Below are positions 35,401 through 48,514 of a DNA stretch of 64,000 nucleotides, one piece after another. How positions within the stretch are numbered: the stretch's first letter is position 1; the number at the start of each line of letters is the position of its first letter. The notes beneath the pieces were generated by a model. That model did no database searches. It was not told the DNA's origin and saw only the letters and a list, made by a program, of their open reading frames with translations. Origin of the DNA: Rugalucina vietnamica (taxonomy: Eukaryota > Mollusca > Bivalvia > Lucinida > Lucinidae); NCBI GenBank assembly GCA_964017185.1, contig OZ024870.1, positions 55,802,312-55,866,311 of the forward strand. The letters run 5' to 3'. A program made the translations under genes and the position numbers.

Positions 35401-38400
35401 TAGAAAGTTTGATGCCAACAACCAAAGAGGGACTATGCGTATACCCAGCACCTACGGACTACATGACACGATACACCTGTCTCAACTACGACCCACAAGA
35501 TCTCGACAATGATAACGATAGATGCAGGTATAGCCTGTTTGCTTCCTATAAAAACTGATGTTTTGCAAAATTTCTGGCTCATTATTAATGATAAAATTAA
35601 ATTTATTTCTCCAATGTTATTTTTATACCAATACATAACTAGAAACTGATTTTCAGAATTTTCACTTATTGTTTTCTTGCTTTTGTCTATTAACCTAATA
35701 CAAAAAATTAAAACAGAATGAAGGGGAGTACTTGGAGTTATTGTAACAGCTATAGGTACTGCCCATGCAAACGTCTCATTCAATAAAAATTCTATAGGCA
35801 GATTAATTTCATTGACTGACAATCCAATAGTATACTATTCAACAAAGTAAATGTTCGAAACAATGCAAATGCTCTTTTCAATGTAGTTTAAAGTAACCTC
35901 TTTCTTTCATTTTAAAAGCTTCAGTGTCATTGTGACACTTTGTGAAAACTGTAGAACGGAGATTTCCTATTGGATAATAAAATATAAAGGTTTGATGAAT
36001 TCTGCTTCAAAATATTAAGATTTTCACAATCACATCCAATTTTTCTGGCACAGTTTTAGGTGGCATTTCTTTTTGTTCTTCTTGGGCAATACAAAATTTT
36101 ACTCAGGCGTAGATTAACAGTTATACAGTTATTATAGAATGCATTTTGCGCATTATAGCCATGGCATTTTAAAATCTGTATCATGGTATGTTTTCCCCAT
36201 GTACACTGCATTGTGTATGCCTTATCGGACTCTACTTACCATCGGTAGGTCACTATGTGATCTTGCTGCTCTCATATGCACATATGGTTTAAACAAAATA
36301 GACTGCTCAGAGTCTTACCTTGGAATAGTCAGTTCTTTGGTTTTACCAAGTGTAAGTTTTTCCATATGCGGTTTAAAAGTAGACTTACAACAAAGGATAG
36401 AGGTATTGTGGACAAACAAGCATATTCATAGGCTATTACATAAACGAACTTACTCCCATGTTCATTACAGCCAAAATGTCCAATAAAAATGGGCATTTTT
36501 CAAAAGAAACTTTTTAACCTTAAAGTGTAAAATTTGTTAAAAATATAGATTAGTTATGTATAATATAATCATTTAAGATGCACAATTCCTCACAGTGATT
36601 GGTTAAATTATCTTTAAGATATTTACCAAAACATCAGTTTTTATAGGAAGCTAACAGGCTATATGTGTGAGCTCTTGTAAACCCATATTGGCCTGCACAT
36701 GAACAATATGAGCCACTAAAGGAGAAGATCCGTCTGGCACATACCAGCCTGTGCATGCACTCATATCAGCCCACTGTACAAAAAAAATGATGTCCTTTTC
36801 AAATGATGATGTTGCTGATATGTACATGCACTAATTACTTGCCTAAGGATTATATTGGACTCTTTTGTACATTACATGTATATTTAAAATTTTATATTGA
36901 AGTTTGTGCCATGAAAGTCAGTGTCTACACTTTTTTGAGAAAAGAATTGGAATAAAAAAGTAAAAACATGCAATAAAAAGTTTACATCTCGATGCCAGGC
37001 ATATTGGGCCAGCTCCCAATATTGCTTGAGGGCCTTTAGAAGCTATCAGGCCAATATGCCTAGCAGTGTGACAGCGGACATGTTAGCGGCATCATGAGAA
37101 AATGGGATATTTGCCTTTGCAAAAACAAAGGTGCAGATCAGCTGCTCAGTAACTGCACAGCTGATCAGCGCCTTTGTTTTCACTACTCGGATAGTACAAT
37201 TCCTCTTCTTCCTAAATTCGAAATTTCAAGTTTCTAGTTTCTAGCCATTTCTGTAGCTACACAGGCCTGTTTGTGTCAGACGTGGTCAGAAACCCTAAAG
37301 ACCTTTTTTGTGATGCGGCTCATCACCAGGAAAATATGTCTGTGCAATATGTACCCCCTTAAACCCCACTTTCATATAGAAAAACTGGGGTATGTAGGGG
37401 TATACCTATTTTTCTTATTTTTGCTCCAAAACATAGATTGTGGGTACTCGTTAGAACCGCCTCGCTTTTAACCGCCTCAGCGAGGCGGTTCTAACGTGTA
37501 CCCACAATCTATGTTTTGAGCAAAAATAAGAAAAATAACAAAAATTTTCTAGTGAAAAATTTCATTTTTTCAGCCATTTTTTTTTTCTGAATATTGCATG
37601 GACAAGTTTTCGTAATGGTAATAATCGCTAATTCCAGGGCCTTGCTTACGGTTGAGGGTTGTGTGTACTCTTCCCTTCACGCTGATGCTGGGTGTTCTTT
37701 GACACAAGTACAAGCTTTAATGAAGCATTCTGATGTTACACCAAACTTGAAGGGTTTTCCAACTGACTGTGGTATGTTACATTTGAGCCGCCTCGTGGGA
37801 AAACCAACAATGTGGTTTCCGAACAGGTCCGACACAAACCGGCCTGTACAAGCACAGAAAAGAGCTAGAAGCTTGAAATTTCGGATTTAAGTAGAAGAGG
37901 AATTGTACTATCCGAGTAGCGAAAACAAAGGCGCTGATCAGCTTCGCGGTTACCGCGAAGCTGATCTGCGTCTTTGTTTTCGCCTATGCAGATTGTTGGT
38001 TTTTCTCATGAGGCAGCTCATTTATTTATCAAAAGGACATGACAAAAGTTTGCAAACATAGGTTGAAAATCTCATTATGCTGAACTCAAATGACCATTAA
38101 ATTTATTATTGATCTAATTTTAACGTTCAGGGTTCCCACGGACTCTGGAATATATGAAAAATAACTGAAAAAATCAATGCATGGAAGAGTCATGGAATTT
38201 GAAATATGATGAAATGGAAAAATCATGAAATATTGTTATGAGGGGCCAGTTTGGATGTAATTGGCAATTTTTTCCTCCCTGACGCTTCTCCCGCTTGACA
38301 AGTATAGATAAACAATTTTCTGATTTTCAACATGGCTTTCAAAGTATTTTTCTTCATCAGAAAAGAAAATGATACCTAGAAGTAAGTTACTTTTGCAATA

Positions 38401-41400
38401 TAATTTAATATCTGTTTTTGCCTTTTATACAGTGTAATATGACAAAAAAAAAAAAAAAAAGAAAAAAAAGAAATAAACAGAACGAATAGTCCTGAAAATT
38501 TCATTTTGATCATGGAATAATCATGGAAAAGTCATGGAATTTTATTTTTCACTGTCTGTGGGAACCCTGAACGTTGATAAGCAGGAACTTCAGTACTAGA
38601 AGCTTGAAATTTCGAATTTAAGAAGAAGAACAAGTGTACTATCCTTGTAGCGAAAACAAAGGCGATGATCAGCTTCGCAGTTACTGTGAAGCTGATCTGC
38701 ACCTTTCAGTTTGTTTTCGCATATGCAAAATGTTTTTCTCATAACGCGGCTCAAATCATGGGTTAAAGCCTGATTTCTCCATTTCTGCCTTTCAGACACA
38801 CGCCTACAGGTTTCAAACTGTGAACGTATGGGGCTTCAGGCTGCTAATGTTAACCAACAGTGTTTCGCCCCATTAGCAAAGTTCATGTACGCCACTATCA
38901 CGTCTGATGTGGATTCTTTTATGAACCATAATGGACAGAAAAAGCTCAAATGCAGGTAATGCCATTGTTGGCATTTTAATATCTATAAGCAGGATAAATT
39001 ACAGGCTTTGGAGTAAACCTTCAATTTAAATGTATTTGGTCTATTTTGCTATTTATGAGCAGTTTAAATTTTAGGCTCAGCTGAGTGGAGCATGAAAAAA
39101 GTTTTATAACCTCAAAACCAGGACTTTGCTTAACTCATTTAAGCCTGGCGTCCCTTTTATGGGACTTAGGCAAACAGAATAGCACCAGATGGGACGCCGC
39201 AGAACGCGGCGTCCCATCTGGGGCTATTCTGTTTGCTTATAGGAATTTCACACACACACAAAAAAAAAATAGAACAAAAATTTGAAAATCCTACCTGAAG
39301 CCTCTAAAATGGAGGTGGACTCACCCAAATGATAATGATTGGAAAATCTATTCGTAAAGTATGGGTTAAACCCTGCGTTGATTGTTATATCTTTCAGTTT
39401 ATATGAGGAAAGTATTAGGTGCCTAATGGGTGCTGGAAGAGGTCTAGATATTGGTATGGAGCAGTATTCTGCTTCTTTACTTTGAAAAGCTTCATAGATA
39501 AATTTAAATTGTTACTTACTTCTTAATCTTTCAGCTTGTATGAGGAAAGTATTAGGTGCCTTATGGGTGCGGGAAGAGGTCTAGATATTGGTATGGAGCA
39601 ATGTTCAGCCACCAGTCTTGCCGGTGTGGCCAAGGCCTCTCTGAGATTGTACCATAGTGTTGCCAAGGGATTCCTCCCGGCAGAAGCTATACCATACTTC
39701 CACAACATAAACTTGGATGAATGTGATGGTAACGTGTTAGTTTACTTTTCATTACAAAAACTTGCCCATGCAATATACAGAGATTTTTAAAGTTGTAAAA
39801 AATGAAAATTTTCAGTAGATTTTTTTTATATATATTTTTCTTGTTTTTTGTCAAAAAATAGATCTTGGGTACGAGTTAGAATCGCCTCGGCGAGGCAGTT
39901 ATAACGAGTACCCACAGTCTATATTTTGGATCAAAAATAACAAAGATACAGTGGCAACTGTAGAAAAGACCACCTCTATTAAGCAATCCCCTGTCTTAAG
40001 CAAGCACTTTCATGTCCCCCCAAGTGAATTTACATGCAAATGACCCTGTAGTAAGCAAGCACCTGTCTAACCTGACCAGAGACCACAAGATTATGTTCCA
40101 CCAGGTGAATTTACATGCAAATGACCCTGTATTAAGCAAGCACCTGACCATAGACCACTAGATTATGTTCCAATTTTGCCCTTAAGCAGCCAGATTTTTA
40201 TCACTTGTTTAAAACTATGATATTGACATTATTTCAACTCTTTCTGGTGTCAAATAGTGTTATTCACACCTTCATGAAACCATAATCCACTGTTTATTGT
40301 CACAAAAGGTACAGAATACAGAATACAGAATAGTTTATTCGGCATTAAACATTACAAAACAATGTTTCTAGCCTACAAAGCAATACATAGTGAGATACAA
40401 CATTTACAGAGAAGCAAAAAAGAATGAGTATATGTGAATGATAAATACAAACATAGAGGTATGAAAAATGTAACATATTTACAAATACACATTTAAAGCA
40501 AATCTCCAGGAATATTGCATATGATAGTATTTTCAAAAAACTTATTCCCTTAATTTTTCGGCAAAATATATAAATTTTCCTATATTGAGCTGTACTTTCT
40601 TGGATTTACATGTCATAATGTTGTCAAATTTAGTTAAAGTTGGCCAGTGCCAATAACTTTGTGTAAAATATTTACGCCTTAAATCATTATATCGGGGACA
40701 CACTAGTAAAAAGTGATATTCTGATTCGACGGCTTTTAGAAAAGGTAATCATAGACAGGATGTCTGGATTAAGTCAGTTAATCATTGTGGCAAATGACTA
40801 ATCATAACTTACAGTAGTAAACAAATTATGGATTATTAATTAACTAGAATGAGTTCATATTTGTACTGTATCTTTATTCTAGAAAGTTTGATTGATTTTA
40901 AAAGGCATCGTTTTGCTTAAAATTCTTTAATTTTATCAAATCAACAAGACCAAAGTTTTAAATGATAAACTTAATGTATGATGTACATTTTCAAAGTTGT
41001 ATACTTGAACATTTTGAAACCTTAATTATTCATTTATAAATTTTGGCTGATTTTAATGGCTAACTTTAGAGCATAAGTTATAAGTGTTATTTGCTTCTTC
41101 ACAATTTTCATTTATATTTTTTGGCATTTGAAATACTGTTTGCATGCATGTGTGGCATTGCATTTCTCATTTACATAGTGTGAATGCCTGCTTAATCTTA
41201 AGTGCCCCTGTCTTAAGCAAGCACCTGTCTTAAGCAAGCGATTTAACTGCATCCCTTGGCCGCTTGCTTAAGACAGGTTTGACTGTAGATATACCCCTGC
41301 AAACCCCAGTTTTTCTATACACAAGTGGGGTTCAAGGGGTTATTCATTGCACGGACATGTTTTCCTGATGAAGTGATGAAAAAATTGAAAAAAAAAAAAG

Positions 41401-44400
41401 AAGTGGACTTTCCCACTGGTGTCAGTTTGAGAAGTTCACTCTAAGTTTATGATTATCAGTTGCCTACCATAGTTGTTTTTGTTATTTGGTGGCTTTTAAT
41501 GTCCGTGTATATTCAGTCCTAGATCGAGTATACAAGTCAGCTCTGTATACTACATGTACTCTCAAATTTTATAGATGTCATTCTTAAACTACACTCCATA
41601 TTGTAGTAGACAAAGCGTTTTGTATATGTACATTTACGATGTACTTATTAAGTGTATCCTCTTTGATTCAGGACTTGTGGTTTAATGTCTGGGGTGAACC
41701 ACAGGCGCTTGAAGTTACATTAGTGACCCAAAAAGCATCAGATTTACGGTAGAGTCTAAGGTCAATATATATGAGTGTAGGACAAAACACCCCACGGACA
41801 AAACACCCCACGTCCATTTTGTTATAGGTGGACGAAAACCACCACATGTTTTTTTTGAAGGCTGACAAAACACCCCACGCCCAAAAGTATAACGTGGACA
41901 AAACACCCCATGCAGATTTTAAAATTAGGACAAAACCCCCCTCAAGTTTTTGCAGTGTAGATAAGCAGATGGAAGCAGACAGAAGCATCCTAATGCAAAC
42001 AACATGCATTTTCTGGTATTAATATCACTAATAAAATTTGGCCAAGTCATCAATTTTGTTATGTTATATGGGGAGATAAAACATAAGACATTCTTATTGA
42101 AATCAAATTTGGTTATGGTTTCTTGTCCAAGTCATCAATTTTTAGTCATGTTATATGATTCATATTGAGGGAATTTTTCCTATCACTTCTTTTCTTTCTT
42201 TCAATTCTATGTAGATGAATGGATATTTTCTTTGATGCCATTCCAATTATCACTTATTTTAAAAAACAAATGCATGTATACTGATTGTGTTTGTACATTT
42301 TTTTAAACTCATAATGTGCTAATTGAGTGCTATTAAGGTAATTGAATTTTTTAATCATTTAATTAATTTTCACAATTAACTCAAACACCTTTATAATCTG
42401 TCTGCGCTAAAATGGCTGTTTTTCAATTGAAGTCAAATTGTTAATTGCTTGTTTGTCTGATTAAAATGATTTGAAATATGTTGTGATGTTATTTTTGTAA
42501 CAGCCCATATACACATTTACAGAAAGTTTATTCGTTTCTACTTTAACCAATACATGGTCATGGGTAGTACATATATTACAAATCTATATACAAACAGCAC
42601 ATACGGTTCAAATGACGGCATACTCAAACAGTGACATGACTTCACACAATTTTCTGATAATATATATGTTTGTGTACAATATACACTTTTACGATGATGA
42701 AATACATATAAACAAAAACATTTGTGGCCTAAAAATACATATTTGAATATCGGGAGAAAACACATTCATGGTCCTTATCTTAAATAATTTACATACTGTT
42801 TATTTAAATTGCTCATGTACTATAAATTTTTATGCACCTGTGTCCTAATCTTAAATGCCTTTTCAGTAAATATAGCTAACTTAAGTAATATTCTTACATT
42901 GGTAGTTTGCATTAGTTCTTTAAACTTTACCATATTTGGTCTACCCCAATAATATTTTTTAATATATTTCTTCCTAATTTGATTATATGATTTACATTCC
43001 AAAAGAAAATGAAATTCATCTTCTACCGTATTACATATGCGACATTTACGTTGTTCAATAGGAGTTCTATTTGGTCTCGTCCAGCGTCCAACTTCTATCT
43101 CTAAACGGTGAGATGACACTCTAAGTTTACTTAAAGCTACACGGAATTTTGTTACTTTAACTGTTTCTAAATATAGCTGGTGATCAAAATTCGAAAAAAT
43201 GGAATAGGAATTTGCTCTACTCGACTCAGTCAATCTTCTATTCCAATTTTGAATAAAATTATCAGTTAACCTTTGCCTAACTTTTGCTAAAAATATATTC
43301 TTATTACCTACCCCTTGATTTAACCAAGCACCATGGAACCCCAGGTTTGACAGAAGATCTCTTAACTTAGATGCCCAGTTTATACAATTAGGTTTATTCT
43401 CAATATCATTTAACATCATTTGATATGCATACTTTATATATTTAACTTCTTTGCTTTCCAATATTTTAAACCAGTAATTTACAATCATGTATAAAATTTC
43501 AGTTTTCAAGGACACTCTTCCAAATTCACCATAAATGAAGTCATTCTGAGTCGATTTCTTAACGCCCAATAATTTTTTACAAAATTGTAAAAACACTCTT
43601 TCTTGTTGCATTGCATTTGAAAAACCCCATACTTGTGCACCATAGCATAAAATTGGCTTAATTAACTTGTCAAATAAATCAAGTACGTGACTTGGTGAGA
43701 GATCAGTAAAATGATACAAATACTGATTTAGCTTAAATATTGCCTTTAATGCTTGACCTGATAAAATTTTATGTGTTTCTTTAAATGACCCTCCAGTTGT
43801 GAATGTTATGCCTAAATATACAAATTCTTTCACAATTTCAATTTTATTTCCATTAATTTCAAACTCTAAATTTTCTGGTAAAACCCCCCCATTTCGAAAA
43901 ACCATTATTTTTGTTTTTTCCGTATTTACAACTAATTTCCATTTATCACAGTAATCTGACAAAATGTTTAGGCCTCTCTGCAAACCTTCACTTGTGCTTG
44001 AAAATACCACTATGTCATCTGCATACAATAAAAGATACAGTTTTAACATACCTACATCACAACCATCTAATCCTTTACTTGCAAATTCATTCTCAAGATC
44101 ATTCAAGTACATACTAAATAAGAATGGTGATAAACATTCCCCTTGTCTAACCCCAATATAACTTGAAAATTCCCCACTCAACTCATTTTCAAATTTTACT
44201 CTTGACTTAATATTTTGATACATAGACTGAATTATATCCAAAATTTTACCCCTTACCCCACTTTGTATTAGTTTAAACCATAAAATGTCTCTCACTACAA
44301 AATCAAAAGCCTTCTTAAAGTCAATAAAAGCTGAATATAATTGCTTATTCTCATTTATACAATGTGTAATTAAACTATGCAAAATAAATACATTATCCAC

Positions 44401-47400
44401 TGTGCTCATTCCCTTTCTAAATCCAGATTGTGCTTCTACATAAATTTGATATTTTTCAGCCCATTCATTTAGCCGTATATTAAGAATACTAGTAAAGAGT
44501 TTACCAACTACACTCAATAAGGTTATACCTCTATAATTCTCAACATTTCCAACATTGCCTTTTTTATGTAAAGGAACTATAAAACCATCACCCCAAGAAG
44601 CAGGGAATACTCCAGTATCAAAAACTTTATTGAAAAGAGTATGCAAATACAAAATCAAACTATTGATACCATACTTTAAAAACTCATTCAAAAATAAATC
44701 TGGGCCACTACTTTTTCCATTTTTTAACAATTTCACAGCTTTTCGAATTTCTTGCATAGTAATTTGGACATTAAGCTCTTCAAACATAACACCTAATTCA
44801 CCATTCAAATACCTTTGATTAAAATATAAAATATCATCATCTGGTTGAAAAAATCTACTATCAGGGTTATTTATAGCCTTAAAATAATCAGCAAAATGCT
44901 GAGAACTAAGATTCTTAGTTGAGTTTGATGTACAAGATTTTTTTAGCAGTTTCCAATAAGACTTTGCATTATCATAACGATGCATTTCCAACTGTTGGGT
45001 TTGTGCTTGCCTGTAATCATACCTGCTTTTACGCAATACTTTTTTATACTCCGATCTAGCTTTCACCATACTTATACGGCATTCATTATCATCATTATTT
45101 GACCGAAAAATATCAAATATCAATACGTGCACTTCCCAACCCCTTTATCATTCCCAATTCTACCATTTACGATTCTCAGCCCCGTTTCTTTACAAAAATC
45201 CAGCAGTTGCGACCCATACCTGTTATAACCCTTATCTTCTGATGCTCTTTCCAAAGGTGTGTCAGTTACATAATCATCGGGAAGGACATGTATGTGTTCA
45301 ACAGTGTCGTTTTCAACAAAATCTGGCATATTTGAAGTCCTGGCATTAAAATCCCCACATATAAGAAAAACACATTTATTACTTGTAATATTTTGTATAT
45401 GAACCATGTGATCAGCAATTCTGTCATAAATATCAATATTGTCTATTAGACCTTGACGACTAGACCCTTCAGGTACATTATATATCAAGCAAATGAACAT
45501 GTCATCATTATTATTAAATGGGCTGCCTTTGAGTCTCAACCATATAAGATCATCACTATCAGTCATAAATAAAATGTCATCGGTTACTAGTTCATTTCGA
45601 ATATAAGCAATCAGACCACCTGAATTTCGTTTTGTGTTTCGTTTTTTAACAGTCCGATTTAATTTAAAATGCGTGAAACCATTTACCTGGACTAATGCCT
45701 CTTCCCCTAGCCAAGTCTCAGTCATCAAAACAATATCATTTTGCTCAAATACAGTAATTAATTCTTTCGATTGAAGTTTGTTTACATTTTTCGATACAAG
45801 ACCTTGAATGTTTAGTAATACACAATTGATATGCCGTGTTCTCTCCCCGCGTTCCTATTGGCTATTAGCTGCCACACCCGTGTCCTTGACCGTTTCGTCT
45901 CGCGAACTTTGTGTAGTGTCACGCGCCGGTTGAACGTCCATTGGTTGATTACGATCACATGACCCCTGACCTGTGTTTATTTTTGTGCCACCACGTGTTG
46001 AATCAGGCACTGTTGACGAACGATTGTTTTGATTTTCTGTCTTTCGTTGGAATAAGCTGCGATGGTTTTGCATTCCAACAGGTATCTTATTTCTAGCGAT
46101 ATTGTTTTTTGAGTTTCTCATATTTTCAGCCACTCTTTCAGTCATTTTTAGCGATTGCCGTCGACGATTTCCGCGTTGTTTACTCTTTATGTACACTTTC
46201 TTACGTGCTCCCTGTGAAGGCCTGGCCGATGTATCAGACCCCGTGTCCGTATTAGGCGTATAATACGTACTGCCGTCTGCGTCCGCAACTCCACCTGATT
46301 GCTGCCAAGGCTGCCACGGCCCAAACGCTGGCTTTGGCTGCCTCGATGATCGATCATAATAATCCATTTTTTCGCCCTCCTCATCACTCGATTCACCGGA
46401 TTCGAACCCACGGACCCGACTAACTCGAAGAAGATCGTTCCAGTCGGGAAACTCATCTCGCACCACCCGACCATTCTTGATTACTTTGGCCGGAAACCCC
46501 ATGACCACTCTCGCTGTAGGATGCTTTACTTTCTCGGACTTAAATGTAGGCCATAAACGACGACGTGCTTCAGAAATTTCAGCTGGAAAGTCCCTTTCAA
46601 CCCTGAACATCGTACCACTCAAACGTCTCGTTGCTTCCATAATTTGCTCAGTTAACGAATAGTCCTTGAAGTTAACTATAATAGGCCTCCTAGTAATCGC
46701 GTACCTCGCTTTTGCACGCGTAAGTGAGCCCAGCCTGTGTGCCCTAGCAATATCATCTACAGAAATATCAGTCTCTAATTCTTCTTGGATAAAAGTAACG
46801 ATTACCTTTTTACAGTCCTCATTTTGAATGTCAGCCAACCCTCTAAACACAAGATTATTGCGGCGACTCCTTGCTTCCAGGTCCAGCGACCTGTACGACA
46901 ACATTTTAATCTTCCTGTCATGTATATCAACACAGTTTTCAAGGACATCAATCTTCTCATGCACAGGGGGCATAACCGCGCTCAACGAATTTTGTTTTGC
47001 CTCCACCAGCGAAAGTTTATTAAACAACACCAGCATTTTCTCATCATTAGACATGTGACTAAACGCCTCTGCATCCACACTGCTCGTATCATGCCTCCTT
47101 CTCTTTCGCCTTTGCGTTTGCCATTCATTGTTTACTTTTGGGTTCCCCACCCGCGGCTGGAATCCATTGTACCTGTTCTCACCGAAAAAGTCAGACCGAA
47201 TATTCTCTTCCTGACCGTCCTCCTCAGTATCATCCCCCTCTAACAAATCACCCGCAGTATCCTCAGGGTTTGCCCTTGCCATCACACCCCAATTACTAAC
47301 TGTAGTCCAAAAGTATTAACAGTATTTCGATTTTTTATTCACTGTACTCAAAAAATACGACTGCCGCCATTGAACCGGTGTTATATGCCTTTTAACACAA

Positions 47401-48457
47401 CCAGATCTGTTCATTAAAAAGATTAAATCTTAAATAAGTTCATATGCAGCTTTCATTAACCAATGTAAAGAAATAATAAAATTTGGCCATGGTTTCATGT
47501 CCAAGTCATCAATTTTGTTATGTTATATGGGGAGCTAAAACATAAGACATTCTTATTGAAATCAAATTTGGTTATGGTTTCTTGTCCAAGCCATCAATTT
47601 TTAGTCATGTTATATGATTCATATTATCTTGGATAAAGAAAACATAAGATTTGGTTATGCCTAAATTTTACAGCCATCAATTTTCAGTGTTGTCATATGG
47701 GGAACTAAGAAAAACATGAGGGGGGTTTTGTCCTAATTTTGAAATCTGCATGGGGTGTTTTGTCCACGTTATACTATTGGGCGTGGGGTGTTTTGTTAGC
47801 CTTCAAAAAAACATGTGGTGGTTTTCGTCCACCTATAACAAAATGGACGTGGGGGGTTATGTCCGTGGGGTGTTTTGTCCGTATACCAATATATATATAT
47901 TGACCAGGTAAGCAACCAATAATGCAAAAATTTTGGCATGTCGATTGTGAATTTACCTGTCGTATTCCGTAGGCCTCTTGTATATTTCTGGAAAGATGGA
48001 ATCACAGTTTCGTACGAGGCATGGATAACTTTGCCAGTAATGCCTTCCTGAAGGCTGTAATCGTGTCAAAAAAATAATCGCGAATAGGAGCTCCTCCTCA
48101 CCAGCTCCATTTCCGGTTCTGTCCTTTGATCCGGGCCGAATGAATTCTGAGCAAAGCTTGGGTTAAATCAATATTAGACAATGTCGAATCGTCCTGTCTA
48201 TAAACACTTAACATACTCCATTTTGCTAGAAAACATGAAATTTGCATAAATCCATCATGTTTTGTCCTTCCAACGATTGTTTGTTTGAATTTATTTTTGG
48301 GTTTTCCCATGACGTTTGAATCGTCGCGCGCAAACGACTTTATTTTGAACACAAAAGAGGCGCCTGAGGGAAAATCACTCCCGACGTACATGTAATTAAT
48401 ATACAGTACGCAAACATTTGATAATCTTATTAAATTTTTAATGGACTTTCACATAGA

Positions 48458-48514
<57 letters not shown>

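Larger units (their letters stand above)
39749..41370 (+). mobile_element. MITE family C copy split by a pogo-like element
   Basis: Left part 39749-39948 (CATTACAAAAACTTGCCCAT through the central palindrome) and right part 41286-41370 (ATATACCCCTGCAAACCCCA to ACATGTTTTCCTGATG) join into one normal copy if 39949-41285 is removed. Confidence 0.85.
41760..47905. mobile_element. 6.1 kb inverted-repeat element carrying LINE-B
   Basis: About 200 bp at each end are inverted (41760-41960 and 47715-47905). They contain repeats of GGACAAAACACCCCACG, a GGTGGACGAAAACCACCACATG block, and outer GGTCAATATATAT. Inside, direct repeats of about 140 bp (42028-42168 and 47470-47626, TCAATTTTGTTATGTTATAT) flank LINE-B. 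No transposase was found apart from the LINE. It sits in intron 7 of the host gene. Confidence 0.75.

Noticed and set aside
36139..36486. 115-residue plus-strand frame in intron 4
   Set aside because: No matching acceptor/donor in phase and no cysteine pattern like the neighbouring exons.
46785..47243. 152-residue plus-strand frame
   Set aside because: It is antisense to the clear LINE-B ORF1 and has no domain of its own.
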